Source of the DNA: Cycloclasticus pugetii PS-1
GTDB taxonomy: Bacteria > Pseudomonadota > Gammaproteobacteria > Methylococcales > Cycloclasticaceae
Length of the DNA stretch: 64,000 nucleotides
Assembly: GCF_000384415.1 (NCBI RefSeq)
Contig: NZ_ARVU01000001.1
Span: forward strand, 992,001-1,056,000
Direction: 5' to 3'
Shown: positions 55,117 through 64,000 of the stretch, piece by piece
How positions within the stretch are numbered: the first letter of the stretch is position 1
Layout of the letters: each line of letters opens with the position of its first letter
The notes under the pieces: generated by a model
Seen by the model: the letters and a program-made list of their open reading frames with translations, nothing else
Told to the model about the DNA's origin: nothing
Database searches by the model: none
Translations under genes and position numbers: made by a program

Positions 55117-57745
55117 TACTGTTTTGCGACGAAGTCAGTTTTTCAATTAAGCTTTCTTTTAGCTGATCGATGATCTCGGAATCTTCAATCATTTTGTTAT
55201 CGCTATCGGTAATATAGAAAATATCTTCAGCGGTTGAACCTAAGGTGGTAATTTTTGCATTTCGCACGTTAACTTTACAGGCACTAAAGCATTGCCCAAT
55301 GGTGGATAAAACACCGGGTTGGTCTTGTGTGCGTATTTCTAAAATGGTGTAGCGTTTTTGATAATCACTTTTAAAGCTGATAGTCGTTTTAATGTTGAAG
55401 TGTTGAGATTGGCGAGGCCTATGCCTATCAACCGATAAAACTGATTGGTCTGGCGCTATTAAATTAGCACGTAAGACGTTGACGATAGATTGTTCACGAG
55501 TAAGGTCGGGAATAGGGCTGCCGTTATCCTCTAAAACATGGAAACTAATCAATGCGAGGTCTTCATTAGTGGTAATGATTCGAGCATCTAAAATATTAAG
55601 GCCAAGCTGATCGAGCGTTGCTGTGCAGATAGCAAATGTGCCAGCGCGATCATCTACGTAAATAAAAATTTCTGCGCCACCGCGATGTGTTTGTGGGCGT
55701 AGTAAGACCAGTGGCATCTCTTCTTGACGACAAGATGATATGGCCAATGTGTGCCAAATACTATCTTCAACAGAAAACCGTGAAAAATAATCCTTACTGA
55801 TCGTTCGCCATACTCGATCAATTTTATCATCACTTAAGCCACGGATATTAAGGCCTTGTCTAGCCTGATACTGCATGTCTTTGATTTCGTCACTTAATTC
55901 ATCAGTGACCGTTTGTAATCCGCGACGTAAAAGTTGCTGAGTGTTGTTGTAGAGTTCTTTTAATAACGAGCCTTTCCAGTCGTTCCACAGCGTTGGGTTT
56001 GTTGCTCTAATATCTGCAACGGTTAGTAGGTAGAGGTAATCAAGGTACTCAAGACTGCCAATTTTAGAGGCAAATTTATGAATAACAGCGGGGTCATTAA
56101 TATCCTTACGCTGCGCGGTCATTGACATGATTAGGTGGTTTTGAACCAGCCAACCGACAAGGTTGGTGTCATAAGAATTGTAGCCATGCTGGCGGCAAAA
56201 TTCGATGGCATCATGCATGCCAAGTTCTGCATGGTTGCCGCCGCGGCCTTTAGCAATATCATGAAATAAGCCAGCTAAATAAAGTAACTCAGGTTTGCGA
56301 ATTTCTTGAAAGACATCGAAACAATGCGGCAGGTCGTCACGGTGCTTTTCTAAGGCAAACCGTCTTAGGTTTCTAACAATAAATAGGGTGTGCTGATCAA
56401 CGGTATAGGCATGAAATAAGTCATACTGCATACGCCCGATAATATCGTCAAAGGCTGGAATATAAGCCGCTAATAAACCGTAGCGATTCATCCGACGAAA
56501 TTGATGGGTGATGCCATGCGGTTGGCGAAGAATATCTAAAAATAAACGTTTAGCTCGAGGGTTTGCCCTGAACTCATCATCAACCAGGTGTAAAGACTCG
56601 CGTATTAAGCGGATAGTTGCTGATCTGATCCCCTTTACATCTTCATGTTTTTGTAATTGAAGGATAATATCGAGTAGAGCAGTAGGTGTTGTTTTAAAGG
56701 TATCTGGATGCGTCACCTCGATATAATCATTAATGATCCTAAAAGATTCATTGATAGGGGTCACATCCATGACTTTATTTTCTAAAGCCTCATTAAATAT
56801 TTGCAAGACCAGTTCATTAATGCGCTCAAGGTCCATCACAGTACGGTAGTACAACTGCATAAATGATTCGACAGCAAGGTTGTTATCGCCATCTTCAAAA
56901 CCAAAGGCTAAGGCAAGGTTTTTTTGATAATCAAATAGCAGGCGGTTTTCAGGTCGATTCGCTAAAAGGTGTAATTCGAAACGGACTTTCCAAAGAAAGC
57001 GTTGCCCTTTTACCAGTGAGCGATACTCATTTTTAGTAAGAAACGCATGATTTACCAATTCACCAAGTGAATTGGAACCAAAATAACGCTGGGTAATCCA
57101 TTGAATCGTTTGAATGTCTCGTAACCCACCTGGCCCTTCTTTCATATCAGGTTCTAGGTTGTATGCGGTATTGCCAAACTTCAAGTGTCTGTTGTGTTGT
57201 TCTGCTACTTTTTCGCGAAAAAATGCAACCGGCGACCAAAGATTATCGATACTGATCTGATCTTGCATGTCAGAAAAGAAAGCCTCTGAACCTGTGATGA
57301 GGCGAGCTTCCATAAGGTTTGTAATAACCGTAATATCTAACTTAGATTGTTCTAGGCAGTCTGAAATTGTTCGTACACTTAGACCCGGCTTAAGACCAAT
57401 ATCCCATAGGAATGTCGAGAACGATTCGAGTTCTGTTTTGTAATTGTCGAGCTCGGATTCATCAAAGATAATGAGTAAATCAATATCGGAAAAAGGGTGC
57501 AGTTCCGCGCGGCCATAACCACCGGTGGCAATTAAGGCCAGTTGGTTAGAATAGGGACCTAATATTTCATTCCAATAGTTGGTAAGTAATTGATCGATAA
57601 AATCACTACGAGCTTTTAGAAGTGTTTCTACCGTTTCACCAGACTTAGCGCGTGTATGTAATTCATTATTAAAGGCTTGAATTAGCGCTTTAATATCAGC
57701 AATTTTATGCGCGGCTGGTTCATTTTCAGTAGGAAGAGATGTCAT
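55109..57745 (-). CDS. glnD: Bifunctional uridylyltransferase/uridylyl-removing enzyme
   Basis: An 878-residue nitrogen sensor that uridylylates PII proteins when glutamine is low and removes the group when it is high. Nucleotidyltransferase motif G-G-Y-G-R-A-E-L-H-P-F-S-D-I-D; HD motif H-D-I-A-K-G-R-G-G-N-H; two C-terminal ACT domains (about 685-765 and 790-870). Its start overlaps the map stop by 4 bases. Confidence 0.95.
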   Translation of the reverse strand: MTSLPTENEPAAHKIADIKALIQAFNNELHTRAKSGETVETLLKARSDFIDQLLTNYWNEILGPYSNQLALIATGGYGRAELHPFSDIDLLIIFDESELDNYKTELESFSTFLWDIGLKPGLSVRTISDCLEQSKLDITVITNLMEARLITGSEAFFSDMQDQISIDNLWSPVAFFREKVAEQHNRHLKFGNTAYNLEPDMKEGPGGLRDIQTIQWITQRYFGSNSLGELVNHAFLTKNEYRSLVKGQRFLWKVRFELHLLANRPENRLLFDYQKNLALAFGFEDGDNNLAVESFMQLYYRTVMDLERINELVLQIFNEALENKVMDVTPINESFRIINDYIEVTHPDTFKTTPTALLDIILQLQKHEDVKGIRSATIRLIRESLHLVDDEFRANPRAKRLFLDILRQPHGITHQFRRMNRYGLLAAYIPAFDDIIGRMQYDLFHAYTVDQHTLFIVRNLRRFALEKHRDDLPHCFDVFQEIRKPELLYLAGLFHDIAKGRGGNHAELGMHDAIEFCRQHGYNSYDTNLVGWLVQNHLIMSMTAQRKDINDPAVIHKFASKIGSLEYLDYLYLLTVADIRATNPTLWNDWKGSLLKELYNNTQQLLRRGLQTVTDELSDEIKDMQYQARQGLNIRGLSDDKIDRVWRTISKDYFSRFSVEDSIWHTLAISSCRQEEMPLVLLRPQTHRGGAEIFIYVDDRAGTFAICTATLDQLGLNILDARIITTNEDLALISFHVLEDNGSPIPDLTREQSIVNVLRANLIAPDQSVLSVDRHRPRQSQHFNIKTTISFKSDYQKRYTILEIRTQDQPGVLSTIGQCFSACKVNVRNAKITTLGSTAEDIFYITDSDNKMIEDSEIIDQLKESLIEKLTSSQNSTT

Positions 57746-58545
57746 GATTTATATAACTCTGGTGGAATATGGGTTGCTTCAATGGCCTCGTTATCTCGAA
57801 CGGTAAAAATTTCAAACCCATTGGATGTGACCGTTAAGGTGTGTTCAAACTGTGCGGATAGGCTGCGGTCTTTAGTAACCACGGTCCAATCATCTGCCAG
57901 TGTTTTTACATTCCTTTTGCCAGCATTAATCATCGGTTCTATAGTAAAGGTCATGCCCTCTTCTAGTGTGGTACCGGTATTAGGTTCGCCGTAATGTAAA
58001 ACTTGGGGCTCTTCATGAAAAACGCGCCCAATACCATGACCACAATACTCTCGAACAATAGAGTAACGCCTGCTTTCTGCAAATTTTTGAATAGCATGGC
58101 CAATATCACCAAGTCTTGCGCCGGGCTTAACCATGCTAATCCCTAGGTATAAAGCTTTTTGTGTGGTATCGATAAGACGCTTGGCTAAAATGCTTGGTTC
58201 ACCAACAACGAACATTTCACTGGTATCACCATGGAACTCATCTTTAATAACGGTGATATCAATATTGACGATATCTCCTTTTTTAAGTTTTTTATGGTTG
58301 GGGATACCGTGGCAAACAGTTTGGTTAACCGAGGTGCAGATTGATTTTGGAAAGCCATGGTAATTTAGCGGGGCGGGGATTGTTTTTTGGGTGTTAACCA
58401 TGAAGTCGTGACAACGTTGGTTAAGCTCCTCTGTAGTGACACCTGGAACAACATATTCCCTGATCATCTCGAGAACTTCAGCAGCTAAACGGCCAGCGAC
58501 ACGCATTTTTTCAATTTCAGGGGGTGTTTTTAAAGTAATACTCAT
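57742..58545 (-). CDS. map: Methionine aminopeptidase, type I
   Basis: A 267-residue metalloprotease that removes the initiator Met. Metal ligands and signatures include N-I-D-I-T-V (Asp), H-G-D-T-S (Asp), C-G-H-G-I-G-R-V-F-H-E-E-P (His/Glu) and T-I-E-P-M. It is divergent from rpsB, the usual gammaproteobacterial arrangement. Confidence 0.95.
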   Translation of the reverse strand: MSITLKTPPEIEKMRVAGRLAAEVLEMIREYVVPGVTTEELNQRCHDFMVNTQKTIPAPLNYHGFPKSICTSVNQTVCHGIPNHKKLKKGDIVNIDITVIKDEFHGDTSEMFVVGEPSILAKRLIDTTQKALYLGISMVKPGARLGDIGHAIQKFAESRRYSIVREYCGHGIGRVFHEEPQVLHYGEPNTGTTLEEGMTFTIEPMINAGKRNVKTLADDWTVVTKDRSLSAQFEHTLTVTSNGFEIFTVRDNEAIEATHIPPELYKS

Positions 58546-58661
58546 ATTTTAATAAATAAAGTGGTTTCAGAATGTCAAACAAGTGACAGATTATAACGCT
58601 TAATAGATGAATTTAAGGTTTTTTTACAGCTTAGGCATAACACTAATATTTTAGGTTTAAA

Positions 58662-58690
58662 TTGCTGTTTAGCTCTAGATATGGTATAAA
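58662..58690 (+). promoter_or_regulatory. Sigma-70 promoter of rpsB
   Basis: TTGCTG (58662-58667), a 17-base spacer and TATAAA (58685-58690) form a strong promoter. Start would be near 58697, leaving a 5' leader of about 146 bases before the rpsB ATG. The leader contains complementary segments and may carry the known S2 feedback control; no exact structure is asserted. Confidence 0.75.
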
Positions 58691-58842
58691 GCGTCGCCAC
58701 TTTTGGCAACAACGATCACATGCATCAACACATCCGGTAGGGTGCTTGAATTAAATCAGGTTACCGTTTGGGATGCGTGGTAGTTATCAACCCGAGTCAT
58801 GTCAGATTATCTGGCTGGCTATAACATAAGGAATTAAAAGAA

Positions 58843-59640
58843 ATGTCTAAAATCACAATGCGTGAAATGCTCGAAGCTGGTGTCCATTTTGGTCACCAAA
58901 CGAGGTACTGGAACCCTAAAATGGCCCCTTACATCTTTGGTGAGCGTGGCAAAATTCATATCATTAACTTAGAGAAAACCTTACCTCTTTTTAATGATGC
59001 ATTAAATTTCATCAACAAACTAGCAGCAAACAAAGGCACTATCATGTTTGTTGGAACAAAAAAAGCCGCTCGTAAAACAGTTGCAGAAGAAGCAAAACGT
59101 TGCAGCATGCCATATGTTGATCACCGTTGGTTAGGTGGTATGTTGACAAACTTCGGTACCATCAAAAAATCAATTAATCGTTTAAAAGAACTTGAAACGA
59201 TGCGTGAAGACGGTAGCTTGAATCGTTTTAGCAAAAAAGAAGGTTTAAAGTTCATGCGCCAGCTGGAAAAACTAGAGCGCAGTGTTGGCGGTATTAAAGA
59301 CCTTAAAGGCCCACCCGATGCTATTGTAGTAATGGATGTAGGCTATGAAAAAATCGCAGTTAAAGAAGCGGCTAAATTAGGTATTCCAGTGATTGGTATT
59401 GTTGATTCAAACAATAAACCTAATGATGTGGATTATGTAATACCAGGTAACGATGACTCAATCAGAGCCTTAACACTATATTGCCAAAGTTTTGCCGGTG
59501 CGATTCTTGAAGGTAAAGCCAGCGTAATTAAAGAATTAGTTGATAATAAAGAAGTGGCTAAATCAGTTTCTAAAAAACCGGCTGTGAAAAAAACAGCGGT
59601 AAAAAAAGCAGCAACTGAAGAAGTAAGCAAAGAAGGTTAA
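58843..59640 (+). CDS. rpsB: 30S ribosomal protein S2
   Basis: A 265-residue ribosomal protein S2: [22 protein letters not shown] near the N-terminus and [12 protein letters not shown] in the middle. It ends in a Lys/Ala-rich tail ([13 protein letters not shown]) longer than in E. coli. Confidence 0.98.
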   Translation: MSKITMREMLEAGVHFGHQTRYWNPKMAPYIFGERGKIHIINLEKTLPLFNDALNFINKLAANKGTIMFVGTKKAARKTVAEEAKRCSMPYVDHRWLGGMLTNFGTIKKSINRLKELETMREDGSLNRFSKKEGLKFMRQLEKLERSVGGIKDLKGPPDAIVVMDVGYEKIAVKEAAKLGIPVIGIVDSNNKPNDVDYVIPGNDDSIRALTLYCQSFAGAILEGKASVIKELVDNKEVAKSVSKKPAVKKTAVKKAATEEVSKEG

Positions 59641-59663
59641 TCGCTACAGCTTAGAAGACAATG

Positions 59664-59688
59664 AACGCCTCCTGTTGGGGGCGTTTTT
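59664..59688 (+). terminator. Intrinsic terminator or attenuator between rpsB and tsf
   Basis: Nine-base stem AACGCCTCC/GGGGGCGTT (one T-G pair) with loop TGTT and a T run. Partial termination here would lower tsf relative to rpsB, as in other gammaproteobacteria. Confidence 0.85.
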
Positions 59689-59718
59689 ATGATTAATTAA
59701 TATAGACAGAGGTTTAGA

Positions 59719-60603
59719 ATGAGTGTAACAGCTGCAATGGTCAAAGAATTACGTGAAAGAACGGGTTCTGGCATGATGGAGTGCAAAAAAGCATTAGTAG
59801 AAACAGGTGGTGATTTAGAAGTTGCGATTGAAAACATGCGTAAATCAGGCATGGCAAAAGCAGATAAAAAAGCAGGGCGTATTGCTGCTGAAGGTGTTTT
59901 AAAGGTTGCAACGTCCGGTGATGGATCAGCAACAACGATTGTTGAAATTAACAGTGAAACTGACTTTGTTTCAAAAGGTGATGATTTTGTTGAGTTTGCT
60001 ACAGTGGTTGCAAACACGATTGTTAATAATGACGTCGCTGATGTTGAAGCATTAAATAATGCAACGATTGACGGTGAATCTGTGACAGTTGATGAAAAAC
60101 GACGTGCATTGATTGCTAAAGTTGGTGAAAACATTAATGTTCGACGTTTTCAAACCATTAAGCCTGAATCAGGCGTTGTCGGTTCATATTTGCACGGTAT
60201 CCGTATTGGGGTGTTGGTTGAATTGGAAGGTGGGTCTGTTGAATTAGCAAAAGATATTGCTATGCATGTTGCTGCGACCAATCCTTTATGTATTTCTGAA
60301 GCAGAAGTACCTGCAGAGGCTATTGAAAAGGAAAAAGAAATTTTTAAAGGGCAAGCTGCTGAAAGTGGTAAGCCACCTGAGATTGTTGAAAAAATGATCG
60401 TTGGTAAAGTTAAAAAATTCTTAAAAGAAGTCACCTTATTGGGTCAACCATTCGTTAAAGATGGTGATGTTACGGTTGAGCAATTATTAAAATCTAATAA
60501 TGCTAAAGTCGTATCTTTCGTACGCTTTGAAGTAGGTGAAGGTATCGAGAAGAAAGAAGAAGATTTTGCATCTGAAGTAATGGCTCAAGTACGAGGCGAT
60601 TAA
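59719..60603 (+). CDS. tsf: Elongation factor Ts
   Basis: A 294-residue EF-Ts, the nucleotide exchange factor of EF-Tu. N-terminal [20 protein letters not shown] and internal I-E-I/V-N-S-E-T-D-F-V are diagnostic. AGAGG is upstream of the start. Confidence 0.98.
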   Translation: MSVTAAMVKELRERTGSGMMECKKALVETGGDLEVAIENMRKSGMAKADKKAGRIAAEGVLKVATSGDGSATTIVEINSETDFVSKGDDFVEFATVVANTIVNNDVADVEALNNATIDGESVTVDEKRRALIAKVGENINVRRFQTIKPESGVVGSYLHGIRIGVLVELEGGSVELAKDIAMHVAATNPLCISEAEVPAEAIEKEKEIFKGQAAESGKPPEIVEKMIVGKVKKFLKEVTLLGQPFVKDGDVTVEQLLKSNNAKVVSFVRFEVGEGIEKKEEDFASEVMAQVRGD

Positions 60604-60607
60604 TTTA

Positions 60608-61321
60608 ATGAGCGAGTTGACATATAAACGAATATTGCTAAAACTCAGCGGGGAAGCCTTTATGGGCGACTCCGCTGGTGGTATTGATGGTAATACAGTT
60701 TTAAGGCTAGCAGAAGAAGTTAAGCAGCTATGTGACATTGGTGTTCAAGTTGGTCTTGTTATAGGTGGTGGAAATATTTTACGTGGTTCTGAAGTAGCTT
60801 CAGATGTTATGAATCGTGTGACCAGTGATCATATGGGTATGTTGGCGACAGTCATTAATGCCTTAGCGATGCAAGATTCATTAGAGTCTCTTGGTCAGGA
60901 TGTTCGCGTTATGTCAGCGCTTCAAATTAACCAAGTATGCGAAAGCTTTAAACGTAGAAGAGCAGTTAGACATTTTGAGAAAGGCCGCGTGGTTATTTTT
61001 GCAGCAGGGACCGGTAATCCATTTTTTACCACTGATTCGGCAGCGAGCCTCAGAGGTATTGAGGTTGAGGCTGAATTGCTGATTAAAGCAACAAAAGTGG
61101 ATGGCATTTATTCTGATGATCCGGTTAAAAACCCTGATGCCACGCTGTATTCACGTATTAGTTTTGATGAAGCCATTGATCAACGTTTAAATGTTATGGA
61201 CGCAACAGCATTGGTACTTTGTAGGGATCATAAGTTACCATTAAGGGTCGTTAATATTTTTGATAAAGGTGCTATTAAACGTCTTGTGATGGGTGATGAT
61301 ATTGGCACACTTGTAGAATAA
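60608..61321 (+). CDS. pyrH: UMP kinase
   Basis: A 237-residue bacterial-type UMP kinase (amino-acid kinase fold): L-K-L-S-G-E-A-F at the start, [10 protein letters not shown], and [13 protein letters not shown]. It starts 4 bases after tsf. Confidence 0.97.
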   Translation: MSELTYKRILLKLSGEAFMGDSAGGIDGNTVLRLAEEVKQLCDIGVQVGLVIGGGNILRGSEVASDVMNRVTSDHMGMLATVINALAMQDSLESLGQDVRVMSALQINQVCESFKRRRAVRHFEKGRVVIFAAGTGNPFFTTDSAASLRGIEVEAELLIKATKVDGIYSDDPVKNPDATLYSRISFDEAIDQRLNVMDATALVLCRDHKLPLRVVNIFDKGAIKRLVMGDDIGTLVE

Positions 61322-61335
61322 CGGTAGAGATAATT

Positions 61336-61893
61336 ATGATTGAAGATATTGTTAAAGATGGAAACCTAAGAATGGGTAAATCCGTTGAGTCTTTTCAAAA
61401 AGCATTGACAAAAATTCGTACAGGTCGTGCGCACCCAAGTTTGCTAGAGCATATTGTTGTGTCTTACTACGATGTTGATACACCCTTAAATCAAGTAGCA
61501 ACAGTTAATATTGAAGACGCTAGAACATTGTCTATTATGCCGTGGGAAGCAGGTATGATTGGCCCAGTTGAAAAGGCTATTATGAAGGCAGATCTCGGGC
61601 TTAATCCAGTGACTGCTGGTAATGTCATTCGTGTACCAATGCCACCATTAACAGAAGAAAGGCGTCGCGATCTTGTTAAAGTGGTTCGTGGTGAGGCAGA
61701 AGCTGCGAAAGTTGCGATTAGAAACATTCGTCGTGACGCAAACTCTGAGTTTAAAGAGGCGTTAAAAGAAAAGATGATTACTGAAGATGAACTTCGCTCT
61801 GGTGAAGAAAAAATTCAGAAAATCACCGATCAGCATGTAAAAGATATTGATAAGCACCTTGAGGTAAAAGAAGCTGACTTGATGTCAATGTAG
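61336..61893 (+). CDS. frr: Ribosome recycling factor
   Basis: A 185-residue [17 protein letters not shown], then [22 protein letters not shown], and a C-terminal helix. It recycles ribosomes with EF-G. It stands in the pyrH-frr-uppS order usual for proteobacteria. Confidence 0.97.
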   Translation: MIEDIVKDGNLRMGKSVESFQKALTKIRTGRAHPSLLEHIVVSYYDVDTPLNQVATVNIEDARTLSIMPWEAGMIGPVEKAIMKADLGLNPVTAGNVIRVPMPPLTEERRRDLVKVVRGEAEAAKVAIRNIRRDANSEFKEALKEKMITEDELRSGEEKIQKITDQHVKDIDKHLEVKEADLMSM

Positions 61894-61978
61894 GCAATGA
61901 ACCTAACATCGTGTGCTGTCGTGTTTAACCTTGATCTAAGTTTTTACGACGTTGTCAAAAGAGATAAAAAGGATTCTT

Positions 61979-62722
61979 GTGACTGACAACCAAGTTAAAA
62001 AAAATATAAAAAAAAGCCCTAAGCACATTGCCATCATAATGGATGGCAATGGGCGTTGGGCTACCGCTCAGGGTAAACCTCGTACAGCAGGCCATAAAGC
62101 GGGCGTTGATGCATTAAGAACCACTATCGAAACGTGCGCTAGCTACGGTGTAGAAGTGTTAACAGTGTTTGCATTTAGCAGCGAAAATTGGCGTCGTCCA
62201 GCGAAAGAAGTTAATGTACTGATGGACTTGTTTATGTTGACGCTAAAAACACAAGCAAAACGATTACATAACAATAATATTCGTTTGAAAATAATTGGTG
62301 ATAAAACCAAACTGTCCCAGTCGTTACAACAAAAAATTATAGATGTTGAGTTATTAACAGCTAAAAATACTGGTTTATTGCTGGTCATTGCAGCAAATTA
62401 TGGTGGCCAATGGGATATTACGCAGGCAAGCCAATGTATGATGGCACATGCCGTCAGTCAAGACATTCCTTTAACAGACCTGAACATAGAAGACTTTTTA
62501 TCCACTGCAGCTATACCAGACCCTGATTTATTCATAAGAACAGGTGGTGAACAGCGAATTAGTAATTTTTTACTTTGGCAAATAGCTTATAGTGAACTTT
62601 ATTTTACAGACACACTTTGGCCAGATTTTGATAAGAATGCTCTTGATGTGGCCATTCAGTATTTCTCTTCTCGTGAGCGTCGGTTCGGACAGACAGGTGA
62701 GCAACTTGATGAAGATGGTTAA
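61979..62722 (+). CDS. uppS: Undecaprenyl diphosphate synthase
   Basis: About 247 residues of cis-prenyltransferase: [18 protein letters not shown] and [17 protein letters not shown]. It makes the C55 carrier for cell-wall synthesis. The frame reaches TTG 61952, but AAAAGG at 61967-61972 is well placed for GTG 61979, which is chosen. Confidence 0.95.
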   Translation: MTDNQVKKNIKKSPKHIAIIMDGNGRWATAQGKPRTAGHKAGVDALRTTIETCASYGVEVLTVFAFSSENWRRPAKEVNVLMDLFMLTLKTQAKRLHNNNIRLKIIGDKTKLSQSLQQKIIDVELLTAKNTGLLLVIAANYGGQWDITQASQCMMAHAVSQDIPLTDLNIEDFLSTAAIPDPDLFIRTGGEQRISNFLLWQIAYSELYFTDTLWPDFDKNALDVAIQYFSSRERRFGQTGEQLDEDG

Positions 62723-62725
62723 GGA

Positions 62726-63547
62726 ATGACTAGTCTCGCTAAGAGGCTTCTAACAGCCATAGTATTGATTCCAGCTGTGGTCTGGATTGTAATGTATTCT
62801 TCTGAACCATTTTTTATAGGGGTTCTAAGTCTAATTGTTTTGATAGCTGGCTATGAATGGGCTGCTTTAAGTGCTGTAAAAAGCAAGCTATATAAATCTA
62901 TATTTGCGATAACTGGCTTGCTGTTTTCGTTTGGTTTAACGCTTTTAAATGAACCTTTTTTAAGTGGTTTTTTTTACGCTAGTTTAATATTTTGGTTATT
63001 GGCGATCGTGTTGCTGATAACTAAAGCGCAAGATTTACTGGCAAATAAAGTAGCGCGCCCTGTGATGCTTTTAATTGGCTATTTATTGCTTGGTTTAATA
63101 TTCATATCGCTTTACCAGTTGAGGCTCAATTTTGAACAAGGCCCTGAGCTTTTAATGTACCTATTATTGTTGATGTGGGTTGCTGATAGTGGAGCTTATT
63201 TTGCTGGCCGTTCATTTGGGCGTCATAAATTATCACCTCTTATTAGTCCTGGAAAATCTATAGAAGGCGTCATTGGTGGTGCATTAGCTTGTTTATTGTT
63301 GGCTTTTTTTGCAGATCAATATTTTGAAATTAACAACGGTACCATGTTTATAAGTGTGTCGGTGTTTGTTGCCTTTGTCTCGGTTTTTGGGGATCTATTT
63401 GAAAGCCTTATGAAGCGACGTGTAAACGTTAAAGATAGTGGGGCAATTTTACCGGGTCATGGTGGCGTTCTTGATCGTATTGATAGCCTTATTGCGGCGG
63501 CTCCTGTTTATGTTGCTTGTCTGTTAATGACAAAACTGTTCACATGA
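62726..63547 (+). CDS. cdsA: Phosphatidate cytidylyltransferase
   Basis: A 273-residue integral membrane enzyme that makes CDP-diacylglycerol. The C-terminal signature S-V-F-G-D-L-F-E-S-L-M-K-R, K-D-S-G and L-P-G-H-G-G-V-L-D-R-I-D-S is complete. About eight hydrophobic helices are visible. It starts 3 bases after uppS and overlaps dxr. Confidence 0.96.
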   Translation: MTSLAKRLLTAIVLIPAVVWIVMYSSEPFFIGVLSLIVLIAGYEWAALSAVKSKLYKSIFAITGLLFSFGLTLLNEPFLSGFFYASLIFWLLAIVLLITKAQDLLANKVARPVMLLIGYLLLGLIFISLYQLRLNFEQGPELLMYLLLLMWVADSGAYFAGRSFGRHKLSPLISPGKSIEGVIGGALACLLLAFFADQYFEINNGTMFISVSVFVAFVSVFGDLFESLMKRRVNVKDSGAILPGHGGVLDRIDSLIAAAPVYVACLLMTKLFT

Positions 63548-64000
63548 AAAATGTTTGCTTGCTTGGCTCAACTGGCTCAATTGGAGTTAGTACGCTTGAT
63601 GTTATAAGACTCAATAAGAATGCTTACAGAGTAGTTGCACTGACAGCTAATAAAAACATTGGGCGGTTATTAGAGCAATGTATAGAATTTAAGCCAACTT
63701 ATGCAGTGGTTCCAGATGCTGAGCTTGCAGATGCGTTTAGAGGGAAATTGGAACGCTCTGACGCATGTGAAACCCAAGTGTTATCTGGCATGGATTCTTT
63801 AGAGTTTGTTGCTAAACATTCAATGACTGATATTGTGGTGGCAGCCATTGTTGGAGCGGTTGGTTTATTGTCAACTTTAGCAGGTGCTAAGGCAGGTAAA
63901 ACAATTTTACTGGCGAATAAAGAATCTTTAGTTGTATCGGGTGATTTATTGATGTCTGTAGTGAAACAAAATGGTGCCACCTTGCTACCGTTAGACAGCG
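63544..64000 (+). CDS. dxr: 1-deoxy-D-xylulose 5-phosphate reductoisomerase, cut by right edge
   Basis: ATG 63544 overlaps the cdsA stop (ATGA) and the frame stays open to the end, giving about 152 residues. The NADPH motif L-G-S-T-G-S-I-G is at residues 7-14, followed by V-A-A-I-V-G-A-V-G-L and L-A-N-K-E-S-L-V-V-S-G, all typical of DXR of the MEP isoprenoid pathway. The C-terminal part lies outside the window. Confidence 0.95.
   Translation, partial: MKNVCLLGSTGSIGVSTLDVIRLNKNAYRVVALTANKNIGRLLEQCIEFKPTYAVVPDAELADAFRGKLERSDACETQVLSGMDSLEFVAKHSMTDIVVAAIVGAVGLLSTLAGAKAGKTILLANKESLVVSGDLLMSVVKQNGATLLPLDS

Overview
The window reads as a chromosomal stretch of a marine, hydrocarbon-degrading gammaproteobacterium. 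A moderately AT-rich genome, several Rieske ring-hydroxylating oxygenases mixed with DUF1302/DUF1329/YCF48/RND genes, and an ordinary gammaproteobacterial rpsB-tsf-pyrH-frr-uppS-cdsA-dxr block together suggest a Cycloclasticus-like organism. That assignment is inference from gene content; no rRNA is present to test it.

Bases 1-13400 are an aromatic-compound island. It holds a carbazole-dioxygenase-like (CarAa-type) terminal oxygenase cut by the left edge, a benzoate/anthranilate-type alpha-beta pair, an outer-membrane DUF1302 protein, a DUF1329 protein, a second complete CarAa-like oxygenase, a meta-cleavage-product hydrolase, a Rieske ferredoxin, a YCF48-like propeller, an MMPL/RND transporter and an SDR dehydrogenase. 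The oxygenases would attack the ring, the hydrolase would act after extradiol cleavage, and the envelope proteins probably move the hydrophobic substrate or products. No ferredoxin reductase and no extradiol dioxygenase lies in the window, so the pathway must be completed elsewhere.

Bases 13600-20000 carry a beta-hydroxyacid dehydrogenase, a DNR/FNR-type regulator divergent from hcp, a biphenyl/PAH-type dioxygenase alpha-beta pair, and a true FNR with its cysteine cluster. FNR-type palindromes lie upstream of both hcp and the dioxygenase. Bases 20000-30250 are mixed housekeeping and accessory genes: DUF411, thioredoxin, DUF3010, DUF481, NudK, cardiolipin synthase, LysE, a methyltransferase, a strongly repetitive lipoprotein, a small membrane gene framed by attC-like sequences, and a BaiN-type flavoprotein.

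Bases 30400-37200 form a MoxR-DUF58-DUF4381-BatA-BatB-BatD operon. Bases 37475-41660 hold a flavin monooxygenase, an HSL-type esterase and a divergent Baeyer-Villiger-type monooxygenase, a plausible ketone-to-ester-to-alcohol module. Small membrane proteins, a CDF transporter and a PAS-GAF-GGDEF cyclase follow. Bases 45200-55120 encode an AddAB-like nuclease/helicase pair, then a VTT-oxidoreductase fusion, an ArsS-like radical SAM enzyme and a glycosyltransferase that look like an arsenosugar module. The right end is core genome: glnD and map on the minus strand, then divergent rpsB, tsf, pyrH, frr, uppS, cdsA and the start of dxr.

No tRNA, rRNA, insertion sequence or CRISPR array was recognised.
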